From Arcobacter iocasae (GTDB lineage Bacteria; Campylobacterota; Campylobacteria; Campylobacterales; Arcobacteraceae), in assembly GCF_042214795.1 (NCBI RefSeq), contig NZ_CP090177.1, forward strand, positions 1,860,001 through 1,924,000: DNA of 64,000 bases, written 5' to 3'. Positions within the stretch are counted from its first letter, which is position 1; every line of letters starts with the position of its first letter. Position numbers and translations under genes: made by a program. Shown one piece after another: positions 33,517 through 42,545 of the stretch. The notes under the pieces were generated by a model. It searched no databases. It saw only the letters and a list, made by a program, of their open reading frames with translations, and was not told the origin of the DNA.

Positions 33517-34568
33517 TATTATTTCATATCTCTCATACGGATTTAGATGGATATGGTTGCCAACTTTTAACCAAAGAGATATTTTCCCAAAGTTACTACT
33601 TAAACGCAAATTATGGACTAGAAGTAAAACAAAGTATTATTCACTTTATAGAACACATTAAAAATGAAGAGATAAAAGATGAAATACTATTTTTAATAAC
33701 TGATGTTAATCTAACAAATGCTGAATCAAAATATATAAACAATGAAGTAATAAAATTAAATGAAGATGGTTATAAAATTAAACTTCAACTTTTAGATCAT
33801 CACGCTACAGGTCAAAGTAGTGCTGACAAGTATGATTGGTACTTTTTAGATATTTCAAGATGTGCTACAAAAATCACTTATGACTATTTTGTAAAAAATT
33901 ATAATGCTTTTCAAGATGAATCACAAGCTTGGATAGAACCCCTTGTAAATTCAATAAATGCAATTGATATTTGGATAGAAGATAATAAAAAAGATTTTGA
34001 GTTTGGAAAAGTATTACTTAGTATGGTTTCTCATGTAAGGGAAATCAATAATGTTCTTTTTGCAAATATAAATAGAGATTTTAGAATTCATTTACTAAAA
34101 AAAGCATCTAAGTACTTAAATGAAGTTGATGGAAATATAAAACTAGATAGTGCTATTCATAGTTTAAAAAAGGAGTTTTTAAATCTTGATGGAAAAGATG
34201 ACACAATAGATAATCTTAGTGCAAAATATTTGGTAAATTCTATTACAAGTATAAAAGATGAACTTACAATTAACTTTCAAGATAAAAAAGGTGTTTTAAC
34301 TTATACTCTAGGTGGTATTTCAATTCCCGCAAATGCATTTTTAAAAGCTAATAAAGATTATGACTTTTTTATTGATGTTTCAAAAAGAGGAAATGCAAGT
34401 TTTAGAGCAGATGGAAATTTAGATGTTGGATTACTTGCACAAAAATTGGCAAATGGAGGTGGACATCCTAATGCCTCTGGTTGTAAATTTGATGATTTTA
34501 AAGAAGTTATAAATTATACTGATGTTAAGAAATATATTCAAAATAAGTTAGATAATATTAAAATATAA
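33513..34568 (+). CDS. DHH/DHHA1 family phosphoesterase
   Basis: This 351-residue protein has the N-terminal metal motifs HTDLDGYGCQ (residues 7-16) and LLDHHATG (about 95-102), plus the C-terminal DHHA1 motif GGGHPNASGCKF. This layout is that of NrnA/NrnB-type enzymes, which degrade nanoRNA or hydrolyse cyclic dinucleotide products with manganese. The sequence lacks the CBS or GGDEF-like domains of GdpP and the HIGH-like extra domains of RecJ. Its coupling to an Rrf2 regulator is unusual. The substrate is not resolved from sequence; oligoribonuclease activity is the best guess. Confidence 0.85.
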   Translation: MILFHISHTDLDGYGCQLLTKEIFSQSYYLNANYGLEVKQSIIHFIEHIKNEEIKDEILFLITDVNLTNAESKYINNEVIKLNEDGYKIKLQLLDHHATGQSSADKYDWYFLDISRCATKITYDYFVKNYNAFQDESQAWIEPLVNSINAIDIWIEDNKKDFEFGKVLLSMVSHVREINNVLFANINRDFRIHLLKKASKYLNEVDGNIKLDSAIHSLKKEFLNLDGKDDTIDNLSAKYLVNSITSIKDELTINFQDKKGVLTYTLGGISIPANAFLKANKDYDFFIDVSKRGNASFRADGNLDVGLLAQKLANGGGHPNASGCKFDDFKEVINYTDVKKYIQNKLDNIKI

Positions 34569-34675
34569 GATTATTTGTACCTAAATTTAGTTATTTTTCT
34601 CTCATAATTAATAATATTATCTATTTTGACATAAAAATTTGATATTATATATTAATTATTTTTTAAGGCAAAGTT

Positions 34676-35944
34676 ATGAATGATGATAAGAATTGGGCTT
34701 CAGAGCAGAAATATAATATTATTTATGCTGAAGATGACGAACAGGTTCGAATAAACTTTCAAGAAATATTTAAAGATTTTTTTAAAGATGTATATGTTGC
34801 ATGTGATGGTGCAGAAGCTTTAGAAATATTTAATAAATTAACTTTAGAAAATAAAAGAATAGATGCAATAATAAGTGATCTTAATATGCCAAATATGAAT
34901 GGTGTATCTTTATTAAAAAATATAAGGGCTGTTAATGAGGATATTCCTTTTTATTTTACAACTGCTTATTCAGATGAAAATAACCTTTTAGAAGTAATTA
35001 AATTAAATGTTACTGCATATTTTATAAAACCAATTGATATATCAGTAATAGTAAAAAAAGTTATTAAAGATGCCCACAAATACAATCAAAATCAAATAAT
35101 TGAAAAACAAAAAGAAGAATTAGAAAGATATTTAGCTGCAATAGATAATGTTGCAATTATTTCAAAAACCGATTTAAAGGGCAATATTACTTTTGCAAAT
35201 GATTTCTTTTGTGAAATATCAAAATATAAAAGAGAAGAACTTATTGGAAAACCACATAATATAGTAAGACATCCAGATTCATCAAAAGAGATTTTTAGAA
35301 ATCTTTGGGAAACAATTCAAAAAGGTGAAACTTGGAATGGTAAAATTAAAAATTTAGCAAAAGATGGTTCTGTTTATTATGTAAATAGTACTATTATACC
35401 ACTTTTTGATGAGCTTGGAAGTGAAATAGTAGAATATGTTGGAATAAGATTTTTAACAACTGAAGAGGAAAATTCAAAAAGAGAATTTAGAAAAAAAGTA
35501 ATTGAAAATATGCAACAATCAAAGAAAAAAGAGATTGAGTATATAAATAAAATAAGAGAATTAGAGCAAGAAATTAGGTCAAATGTAAAACCAGATTTAT
35601 CTATATATTTAGATCAAATGGACAATATGAAAAAGAAAAATGGACAACTAAAAGCTCAAATAAATCAATATGATAAAGAAATAGTTGCTATAAGAAAAAA
35701 GAATGAAGAGTTAATAGATAGTGCAAACAATAAAGTTTCTAAATCTATTTTTGCCTTAAGAAAAATAAAATCAGAAAATGATAAACTTGTAAAAGATTTT
35801 AAAGAACTTGAAAATGAAATTGAATTAAAAAAAGATGTGATTTTGGATTTACAAAAAAGATTAGAAGAGAGAAATAAACGAATTGAAGATTTATTAGATG
35901 TAATAAGTCTAAGAGATAAAGAGCTTAAAGAACAAAGTAAATGA
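34676..35944 (+). CDS. Response regulator with PAS domain and coiled coil
   Basis: This 422-residue cytoplasmic protein has a REC domain (about 12-130) with D20/D21, phosphoacceptor D68 and K118 in FIKP, then a PAS domain (about 140-265) with AIISKTDLKGNITFANDFFCEISKY and IVRHPDSSKEIF (Aer-like, so possibly flavin-binding), and a long coiled coil (about 275-420). No kinase, cyclase or DNA-binding output domain is visible. The coiled coil may mediate dimerisation or binding to another partner. It overlaps the lytic transglycosylase gene by 4 bases, suggesting coupled expression. The cognate kinase is not in the window. Function unknown. Confidence 0.8.
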   Translation: MNDDKNWASEQKYNIIYAEDDEQVRINFQEIFKDFFKDVYVACDGAEALEIFNKLTLENKRIDAIISDLNMPNMNGVSLLKNIRAVNEDIPFYFTTAYSDENNLLEVIKLNVTAYFIKPIDISVIVKKVIKDAHKYNQNQIIEKQKEELERYLAAIDNVAIISKTDLKGNITFANDFFCEISKYKREELIGKPHNIVRHPDSSKEIFRNLWETIQKGETWNGKIKNLAKDGSVYYVNSTIIPLFDELGSEIVEYVGIRFLTTEEENSKREFRKKVIENMQQSKKKEIEYINKIRELEQEIRSNVKPDLSIYLDQMDNMKKKNGQLKAQINQYDKEIVAIRKKNEELIDSANNKVSKSIFALRKIKSENDKLVKDFKELENEIELKKDVILDLQKRLEERNKRIEDLLDVISLRDKELKEQSK

Positions 35945-37107
35945 TTAAATTTGTTTTGATTTTTATAGTATTTTTTTTAAGTTCATGTAGTGTTTCAGAT
36001 GTTCAAAACATAGCCCAAGCTGCAATTAGCAAAGATCCTTCATATGCTTTAAAGAGCATAGCAAAATCAAAATCCATACAATATACAACAAACCCTAAAA
36101 GATTATCAAAAGATATAGCAAGCTTAGATAAGTTTTTGTCAAATTTTGTAAAAGAGATTACAAATATTTGGGGTGAAAAGAATGTCAAAATACCAAAACA
36201 AAAAGAGTATGTAAAATATTTACAAAACTACAAAAGTAGGGCATTGGTTGATTTTGATAATGGAATAGTAACTGTTGAAACACTAGATGATAAAAACTTT
36301 CAAAAAAGTTTAAAAAATGCAATAGTAACCACTTTATTATTACCAGATGACCCAAGAGCTGCTGATTTATTTGAAGCAAAAAGTGTAAAACTTGGCTCTA
36401 CTCCTTATTTACTTGGTGAAATTAAAGATGACCAAAATAAAGAGATAAGATATGAATGGAGAGCAAATAGATTTGCAAATATTTTAGTAAAAAATGATTT
36501 AAATACTAAAATAATAAAAAAAGATGGCAAAGATGTAAAAATCTATTTTGTAGAAATACCTATGGTAAAAGACCATGCAAATATAAGAGTGGCAAAATTC
36601 AAACCTTTTGTTGATAAGTTTGCTAAAAAATATAATATTAGTAAGAATCTAATTTATTCAATTATACGAACAGAGAGTAATTTTAACCAATTTGCAATAA
36701 GTAGTGCAAATGCTTATGGACTTATGCAAATAGTTCCTACAAGTGCTGGAAAAGATGCCTATAAATATGTTAAAGGTAAAACTTGGGAACCTAGCAAATC
36801 ATATTTATTTGATGCGCAAAATAATATCGAATTAGGAAGTGCATATTTAAAAATATTAGGAAGTAAGTATTTAAGTGGAATACAAAATCCAATATCAAAA
36901 GAGTATTGTATTATAAGTGCATATAATACAGGAAGTGGAAATGTTTTAAGAACTTTTTCAAAAGATAAAGATGAAGCAAAAAATAGTATTAATAGTAAAA
37001 AACCTTCTGAAGTTTATAAGGTACTTATAAATAATTTGCCCTATGAAGAAACACGAAATTATTTAAAAAAAGTTCTAAAATATAAGAAAGATTTTATTAG
37101 TATTTGA
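35941..37107 (+). CDS. Membrane-bound lytic murein transglycosylase (MltC-like lipoprotein)
   Basis: This 388-residue lipoprotein has a lipobox (FLSSC, about 13-17), an N-terminal DUF3393-type domain and a C-terminal SLT domain. The catalytic-site pattern is seen in NLIYSIIRTESNFNQFAISSANAYGLMQIVPTSAGKDAY (catalytic E in RTESN), with ISAYNTGSGNVLRTF and YEETRNYLKKV. These enzymes cleave peptidoglycan glycan strands to anhydromuropeptides. The order of domains and the lipobox match MltC. It overlaps the REC-PAS gene by 4 bases, linking wall cleavage to a signalling protein. Confidence 0.9.
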   Translation: MIKFVLIFIVFFLSSCSVSDVQNIAQAAISKDPSYALKSIAKSKSIQYTTNPKRLSKDIASLDKFLSNFVKEITNIWGEKNVKIPKQKEYVKYLQNYKSRALVDFDNGIVTVETLDDKNFQKSLKNAIVTTLLLPDDPRAADLFEAKSVKLGSTPYLLGEIKDDQNKEIRYEWRANRFANILVKNDLNTKIIKKDGKDVKIYFVEIPMVKDHANIRVAKFKPFVDKFAKKYNISKNLIYSIIRTESNFNQFAISSANAYGLMQIVPTSAGKDAYKYVKGKTWEPSKSYLFDAQNNIELGSAYLKILGSKYLSGIQNPISKEYCIISAYNTGSGNVLRTFSKDKDEAKNSINSKKPSEVYKVLINNLPYEETRNYLKKVLKYKKDFISI

Positions 37108-37235
37108 TTAATAAAAATGTTTCATAAAGTAACTATAAAATTATTAAAAGTTATTAAAATTAGTACATTTTTTTTATAAGTTGTAATTAAATATCTATAC
37201 TATATCATTTATAAAATTAGTATAAGGATGTTGTT

Positions 37236-39362
37236 ATGATTGGAAGAAAAATATTTGGAGACTTAAGTGTTTTCAAAAAATTATTATCAATAGGAATATT
37301 GACATTTTTGGCAATTGCTTTATTAAGTGCATATTTTATAATTAATCAAAAAAATGTAATGCTTAAAGAAAAAAAAGCAAAATTAACTAATCTTATTGAA
37401 ATGTCATATAGTTTAGTTGATAGTGAATATCAACAATTCAAAGATGGCAAGATCGATGAAAAAACTGCAAAAGAGACTGCAAAAAAACTATTAAAATCAT
37501 TAAGATTTGATGAAACAAATTATGTTTTTATTAATAATGATTCAGAAGAAACTCCTAGAATAATAATGCATCCTATAGATGAATCATTAGTAAATGCAAC
37601 ACTTGATGCTGAAAAATTCAATAATGCCTTTAGCATAGAGCATGGGGACAAAGTTCAAAAACTTGATAATATGAATATGTTTAAAGCTTTTGTAAAAGTT
37701 GCTAATGAAAATGGAAAGGGATTTGTAAAATATACTTGGCCAAAAGCTTCTTCTACTGAACTTGTGCCGAAATTATCTTATTTACAAAAGTTTGATCAAT
37801 GGGGTTGGGTTATTGGAACTGGAATTTATATTGATGATATAGATGCAGACTTTAATGATAATATAATTAAAGCAGCTGGAATTATTCTAATTATTCTAAT
37901 TATTTTATTTAGCACATTTTCTATGGTAAGTAAGGATATCGTTTCAAAAGTAAAATTACTAAATGAAAATATTGAAAACTTTTTTGCATTTTTAAATAGA
38001 GAAAAAGATGAGATGAATTTTACTCCAATTACTTGTAAAGATGAGTTTGGACATATGTCTAGAATAGTAAGTAGAAATATTGAAAAAACGAAAATTGGAA
38101 TAGAAGAAGATAGAAAATTAATTGATGAGACTATTTTGGTATTAGGTGAATTTGAACAAGGTGACTTATGCCAAAGATTGAGTTCAAATGTTAAAAATCC
38201 TGCACTTATACAGCTAAAGAATGTATTAAATAGTATGGCACAAAATCTTGAAAATAATATTGATAAAGTTCTTAATGTACTTGAAGAATATTCTGCTTAT
38301 AACTATTTAAATAAAGTAAGTACAAATAATATCAAAGAAGATTTACTAAAACTTGCTAATGGAGTAAATAATTTAGGAACTTCAATTACAAATATATTAT
38401 CTGAAAATAAAGTAAATGGTTTAACTTTAGATAGTGGTTCAAATATATTATTAGCTAATATGAATAAATTAAATCTTAGTTCTAATGAAGCAGCTGCCTC
38501 ATTAGAAGAAACAGCAGCTGCATTAGAAGAAGTAACGGGTAATGTTAGAAGTAATACTGAAAATATTGCAAAGATGTCTCAGTTATCAAATAATGTAACA
38601 AAATCAGTAAATGAAGGTGAAGAGTTAGCTAATAAAACTACTATTGCAATGGAAGAGATTAATACCCAAGTTACTTCAATACATGAAGCAATAACAGTAA
38701 TTGACCAAATTGCATTTCAAACAAATATCCTTTCATTAAATGCTGCTGTTGAAGCTGCAACTGCTGGAGAAGCTGGAAAAGGATTTGCTGTAGTTGCAGG
38801 AGAGGTGCGAAATCTAGCAACAAGAAGTGCAGAAGCAGCAAAAGAGATAAAAAATATAGTTGAAAGAGCAACTAGCAAAGCAAATGAGGGTAAAGAAATT
38901 GCTACGAATATGATTAATGGCTATGAAAATCTTAATGGGAATATTACTCATACAATTAATTTAATAGCTGATATTGAAATGGCAAGTAAAGAGCAACTAG
39001 ATGGAGTAGAGCAAATAAATGCTGCTATTAATAATCTAGATAGACAAACACAAGAAAATGCATCAATAGCATCGGAGACAAATAATATTGCTATGATTAC
39101 CCACGAAATTTCTAAATTAATTGTAAGTAATGCAAATGATAAAGAATTTGCAGGGAAAGATACTCTAAAAGCAAAAGATATAAATAGTATTTTATTAAAT
39201 AATAATGTACAAAAAGAGAAAAAAATTGATAATGCGAAAAAATCTGTAAACCCATTAAATAATAGTGAGAAGAAAACTAATAAAGATGAAAAGATAGAAG
39301 AAAAAACAAATAAAATAATAAAACCAGTTTCATCAAATGATGATGAGTGGGAGAGTTTTTAA
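37236..39362 (+). CDS. Methyl-accepting chemotaxis protein with single Cache sensor and docking-type tail
   Basis: This 708-residue chemoreceptor has a first helix (about 14-33), a sCache_2-type periplasmic domain (about 40-200: NYVFINNDSEETPRIIMHP and GWVIGTGIYIDDID), a second helix (about 208-228), a HAMP-like region and the signalling hairpin tip IDQIAFQTNILSLNAAVEAA. Unlike the other two receptors here, it has an extended, charged C-terminal tail of about 70 residues that ends in EWESF, which fits the xWxxF pentapeptide used to bind CheR or CheB. After the hairpin it also carries KEFAGKD. sCache_2 receptors often bind short carboxylic acids; the ligand is unknown. Confidence 0.93.
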   Translation: MIGRKIFGDLSVFKKLLSIGILTFLAIALLSAYFIINQKNVMLKEKKAKLTNLIEMSYSLVDSEYQQFKDGKIDEKTAKETAKKLLKSLRFDETNYVFINNDSEETPRIIMHPIDESLVNATLDAEKFNNAFSIEHGDKVQKLDNMNMFKAFVKVANENGKGFVKYTWPKASSTELVPKLSYLQKFDQWGWVIGTGIYIDDIDADFNDNIIKAAGIILIILIILFSTFSMVSKDIVSKVKLLNENIENFFAFLNREKDEMNFTPITCKDEFGHMSRIVSRNIEKTKIGIEEDRKLIDETILVLGEFEQGDLCQRLSSNVKNPALIQLKNVLNSMAQNLENNIDKVLNVLEEYSAYNYLNKVSTNNIKEDLLKLANGVNNLGTSITNILSENKVNGLTLDSGSNILLANMNKLNLSSNEAAASLEETAAALEEVTGNVRSNTENIAKMSQLSNNVTKSVNEGEELANKTTIAMEEINTQVTSIHEAITVIDQIAFQTNILSLNAAVEAATAGEAGKGFAVVAGEVRNLATRSAEAAKEIKNIVERATSKANEGKEIATNMINGYENLNGNITHTINLIADIEMASKEQLDGVEQINAAINNLDRQTQENASIASETNNIAMITHEISKLIVSNANDKEFAGKDTLKAKDINSILLNNNVQKEKKIDNAKKSVNPLNNSEKKTNKDEKIEEKTNKIIKPVSSNDDEWESF

Positions 39363-39400
39363 GAAGTTTGAGTTTTACTCAACTTCTTAAACTCTTTTTT
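39361..39400 (+). terminator. Terminator after the chemoreceptor gene
   Basis: AAGAAGTTTGAGT pairs with ACTCAACTTCTT (one bulged T), followed by AAACTCTTTTTTTT. It precedes the arsR promoter closely. Confidence 0.75.
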
Positions 39401-39401
39401 T

Positions 39402-39452
39402 TATATTTATATATCAATATATCTTGATATATAAATATAAATATGATACAAT
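39402..39452 (+). promoter_or_regulatory. arsR operator-promoter
   Basis: A perfect 16-bp inverted repeat, TATATTTATATATCAA at 39402-39417 and its complement at 39424-39439, has a 6-base spacer. The right arm contains a -35 TTGATA (39424-39429), and 17 bases on is the -10 TACAAT (39447-39452). An ArsR dimer on the palindrome would block the -35. The TTG start of arsR is at 39476. Confidence 0.8.
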
Positions 39453-39475
39453 TTCAAAAATGACAAAGGACTAGC

Positions 39476-39784
39476 TTGGAATATTTTTTAAATACAATTG
39501 GTTCAATAAATGATGAAACCAGAATTAAGATATTAAAATTTATAGATATCAATGGTGAAGTTTGTGTATGTGATATCGAAAATTCATTTGATATGATTCA
39601 ATCAAGAGTATCAAGACATCTAAAGATTTTAAAAGATGGTGGATTTTTAAGTCTAAGAAGAGAAGGGCGATGGGCATATTATAGTATTAGAATTCCAATG
39701 GATATGTTTAGACAATCAATTATTAAAGAGATAAGTTACTTGGAATTAGACATTCCAACATTAGAAAAAGGGTGTGAACTATGA
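39476..39784 (+). CDS. arsR: ArsR family arsenic-responsive repressor
   Basis: This 102-residue winged-helix repressor begins with a TTG codon, preceded by AAAGGA at a suitable distance. It has the metalloid-binding pair C30-V-C32 in GEVCVCDIE, the ELCVCDL-type motif of arsenic-sensing ArsR, and a recognition helix SRVSRHLKILKDGGF-like in MIQSRVSRHLKILKDGG. Binding of As(III) should release it from the operator at 39402-39439. It overlaps arsB by 4 bases. It heads arsR-arsB-arsC-arsP. Confidence 0.92.
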   Translation: MEYFLNTIGSINDETRIKILKFIDINGEVCVCDIENSFDMIQSRVSRHLKILKDGGFLSLRREGRWAYYSIRIPMDMFRQSIIKEISYLELDIPTLEKGCEL

Positions 39785-41034
39785 TTTTATCAATATCTAT
39801 TTTCTTAGCAACTTTGATATTTGTAATTTGGCAACCTCGTGGTTTACAAATAGGAACAACTGCAGTGATTGGAGCAATAGTTGCTTTAATCTTACAAGTG
39901 GTAAGTTTAGATGATGTCTTAGTAGTAACAGGAATTGTTTGGGATGCGACTTTAGCTTTTATTGGAATCATTATCTTATCTATGGTTTTAGATGAAATAG
40001 GATTTTTTGAGTGGTGTGCAATCAAAATGGCAAAACTTTCAAAGGGAAATGGACATTTGATGTTTGTTTATGCCTTAGTTCTTGGTTCTTTTGTATCAGC
40101 ATTATTTGCAAATGATGGAGCCGCACTTATTTTAACTCCTATTTTATTAGCAAAAATGAGAATTTTAAAGTTAAATGCTAAGACAATTTTAGCTTTTTTA
40201 TTAGCTGGTGGATTTATAAGTGATAGTGCTTCTTTACCTTTTGTATTTTCAAATCTTACAAATATAGTAACAGCAAACTATTTTAATATAGGTTTTATGC
40301 AATACCTATCAAATATGCTTATTCCATATCTTATGAGTACTTTTGTTTCAATTATTGTTTTATGGTTAGTCTTACGAAATGATATTCCAAAAATAATAGA
40401 TACTAGCTTACTTAAAAATCCAGATGATGTTTTAAAAAATAAGATGTTATTTAAATTTTCTTGGTTTTTCTTAGCTTTACTTTTAGTTGGATACTTTATA
40501 GGGGATAGATATGATTTACCAATCTCACTTTTTGCCTTAGGTGGAGCATTGATATTTTTAGCAATTGCAAGTTATACAAAATCAGCAAAGGCTTGGATTA
40601 CAATAAAAACTGCACCTTGGCAGGTTGTCTGGTTTAGTATTGGACTATATATAGTTGTTTATGGTTTAAAAAATGCAGGACTTACTGATTATTTGACTGT
40701 TATTTTAAAAGATTTAAGCACTCATAGTGATTTTGTAGCAGTGATGGGAACAGGATTTATTAGTGCCTTTTTAAGTGCTATTATGAATAATATGCCTACA
40801 GTTATGATAATGGATATTGCACTACATGATGTAGGAAATCAAACTTTAGCTTATGCGAATATTATAGGATGTAACTTAGGACCAAAGATGACACCATTTG
40901 GTTCCCTAGCAACTTTACTTTGGCTTCATGTTTTAAGTCAAAAGGGAGTGAAAATTGGATTTTGGCAATATAGTAAATTTGGGCTTATAGTAACGCCACC
41001 TGTACTATTTATAGTTTTATTAACACTAATATAA
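39781..41034 (+). CDS. arsB: Arsenite efflux transporter ArsB
   Basis: This 417-residue inner-membrane protein has about 10-12 hydrophobic segments and the ArsB signatures ATLAFIGIIILSMVLDEIGFFEW and FANDGAALILTPILLAKM (about 110-128). It belongs to the ion-transporter superfamily and exports As(III)/Sb(III) by exchange with protons. ACR3 transporters are different; no ACR3 features are seen. It overlaps arsR and is 12 bases before arsC. No arsA ATPase is present. Confidence 0.93.
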   Translation: MILSISIFLATLIFVIWQPRGLQIGTTAVIGAIVALILQVVSLDDVLVVTGIVWDATLAFIGIIILSMVLDEIGFFEWCAIKMAKLSKGNGHLMFVYALVLGSFVSALFANDGAALILTPILLAKMRILKLNAKTILAFLLAGGFISDSASLPFVFSNLTNIVTANYFNIGFMQYLSNMLIPYLMSTFVSIIVLWLVLRNDIPKIIDTSLLKNPDDVLKNKMLFKFSWFFLALLLVGYFIGDRYDLPISLFALGGALIFLAIASYTKSAKAWITIKTAPWQVVWFSIGLYIVVYGLKNAGLTDYLTVILKDLSTHSDFVAVMGTGFISAFLSAIMNNMPTVMIMDIALHDVGNQTLAYANIIGCNLGPKMTPFGSLATLLWLHVLSQKGVKIGFWQYSKFGLIVTPPVLFIVLLTLI

Positions 41035-41046
41035 AAGGAAAAAATA

Positions 41047-41448
41047 ATGAATAAAAAAGTATTAATTTTGTGTACAGGAAATTCTTGTAGAAGTATAATC
41101 GCTGAAGCTTTGGTAAATAGTAAACTTGAAGGAATCAGTGCTGATAGTTCTGGTGTAAAAGCTAGTGGAAAAGTCAATGCAAATGCAAAAAAACTATTAG
41201 AAGAAAAAGGAATATGGAAAGATGAATATCATTCTAAAACTTTAGATACAGTTATTGACAATGAATATGATTTGATAGTTACTGTTTGTGATCATGCAAA
41301 TGAAACTTGTCCTATGTTTCCAAAACCTATTAAAAAAATACATGTGGGTTTTGAAGATCCAGATGGAAAAGGTTTTGAAGCTTTTGAAAGTACTTTTAAA
41401 GAAATAGATGAGGTTTTATTACCTAAGATTATTGAGGCTTTGAAATAG
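41047..41448 (+). CDS. arsC: Arsenate reductase, thioredoxin-coupled
   Basis: This 133-residue enzyme has the low-molecular-weight phosphatase fold. The catalytic P-loop is C9-x5-R15 in LILCTGNSCRS, and two further cysteines, C81 and C88 in TVCDHANETCP, form the disulfide relay as in S. aureus ArsC (C10, C82, C89). It reduces As(V) to As(III), which ArsB then exports. It ends directly before the permease gene (stop and next start adjacent). Confidence 0.95.
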   Translation: MNKKVLILCTGNSCRSIIAEALVNSKLEGISADSSGVKASGKVNANAKKLLEEKGIWKDEYHSKTLDTVIDNEYDLIVTVCDHANETCPMFPKPIKKIHVGFEDPDGKGFEAFESTFKEIDEVLLPKIIEALK

Positions 41449-42408
41449 ATGTTTTATTATTGGGAAAAATTAGTTGATATTTTTGTTTACAATTTTTTAG
41501 GTTTAGATAAAAATGAACATTTAGCAAATTCTCTACACTTTTTTATATTTGATACCATCAAAATATTTATATTATTAATAGTAATTATATTTTTAGTTTC
41601 ATATTTAAGAACTTGGTTTAATGTAGAAAAAGTAAGAGCTTATTTACAGGGCAAATCAGAATTTACGGGGAATATTTTGGCAAGTCTATTTGGAATAATC
41701 ACTCCTTTTTGTTCATGTAGTGCTATTCCTTTATTTTTAGGATTTATACAAGCTAGAATACCACTTGGTGTTACATTCTCTTTTTTAATCTCAGCTCCAC
41801 TAAATAATGAAGTAGCAATTGCTATGTTATTTGGACTGTTTGGTTGGAAAGTAACTGCTATATATATTGGTTTTGGATTAATTGTTGCAATAATTGGAGG
41901 TTTTGTTATTGGAAAACTTAATATGGAAAAATATATTTTACTTGATGTAAAGCCTATGGATGGATGTTGTGAAAATCCAACTATAAGTTTTGAAGCAAAA
42001 GAAAGAGTAAAAGAGGCTTGGGATTATACTGTTGACATATTTAAAAAGATATATCTTTATGTGATAATTGGTGTAGGAATAGGAGCTTTTATTCATGGAT
42101 ATATTCCAACTGATTTTATTGCAAAATATACAGGCGGAGATGCTTGGTATACTGTACCATTAGCAGTAATTTTGGGAATTCCGATGTACTCAAGCGCAGC
42201 TGGGGTAATGCCTTTAGTTGAAGTTCTAACTTCAAAAGGTATGCTTTTAGGAAGTGCTTTAGCTTTTATGATGGCTGTTACTTCACTATCTTTACCAGAA
42301 GCTATGATACTAAAAAGAGTTTTACACACTAAATTGATACTACTTTTTTTTAGTATAGTAGGATTTGGAATAATTTTAGTGGGATATGTTTTTAATTTTT
42401 TAGTTTAA
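41449..42408 (+). CDS. arsP: ArsP-type permease
   Basis: This 319-residue inner-membrane protein belongs to the YraQ/ArsP permease family, with about eight helices. The characteristic CxC motif lies in TPFCSCSAIPLFLGF (C88, C90), and a second repeat in PMYSSAAGVMPLVEVL. ArsP of Campylobacter exports methylated or aromatic trivalent arsenicals. Here it is the last gene of the ars operon, immediately after arsC, giving a second export route. A cysteine-rich cytoplasmic loop (KPMDGCCENPTIS, about 165-177) may bind metal or metalloid. The exact substrate is inferred from context and family. Confidence 0.85.
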   Translation: MFYYWEKLVDIFVYNFLGLDKNEHLANSLHFFIFDTIKIFILLIVIIFLVSYLRTWFNVEKVRAYLQGKSEFTGNILASLFGIITPFCSCSAIPLFLGFIQARIPLGVTFSFLISAPLNNEVAIAMLFGLFGWKVTAIYIGFGLIVAIIGGFVIGKLNMEKYILLDVKPMDGCCENPTISFEAKERVKEAWDYTVDIFKKIYLYVIIGVGIGAFIHGYIPTDFIAKYTGGDAWYTVPLAVILGIPMYSSAAGVMPLVEVLTSKGMLLGSALAFMMAVTSLSLPEAMILKRVLHTKLILLFFSIVGFGIILVGYVFNFLV

Positions 42409-42486
42409 TATAATTTAGAATCTTTAAAAAATAATTTTATTTAACTCAAATTGTATCTCCTTTTAATAAAAAAATGTTAATATCTA

Positions 42487-42525
42487 AAACAAGTATACAA
42501 TTTATTTATATTTGTATACTTGTTT
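42487..42525 (+). promoter_or_regulatory. Perfect palindromic operator before the chemoreceptor gene
   Basis: AAACAAGTATACAA at 42487-42500 and its exact complement at 42512-42525 form a 14-bp inverted repeat with an 11-base spacer. The GTATAC cores (42493 and 42514) are 21 bp apart. The same core pair, at the same 21-bp spacing, lies in the malonate operon promoter (45384 and 45405). The site overlaps the likely promoter (possible -10 TATACT at 42515-42520) of the gene at 42546, so it probably binds the GntR protein. Confidence 0.65.
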
Positions 42526-42545
42526 AAATAAACATCGGAGTTAAA

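Noticed and set aside
37108..37235. Possible sigma-54 or sigma-28 promoter before the chemoreceptor at 37236
   Set aside because: I could not find a convincing GG-N10-GC or TAAA-CGAT type element; the spacer is simply AT-rich.
38671..38871. Leucine-rich frame antisense to the chemoreceptor hairpin
   Set aside because: The composition arises from reading the alanine/glutamate-rich hairpin on the other strand; no independent support.
39723..40025. Minus-strand frame within arsB
   Set aside because: It is a shadow of ArsB codons, lies inside a tightly packed operon and shows no recognisable family.
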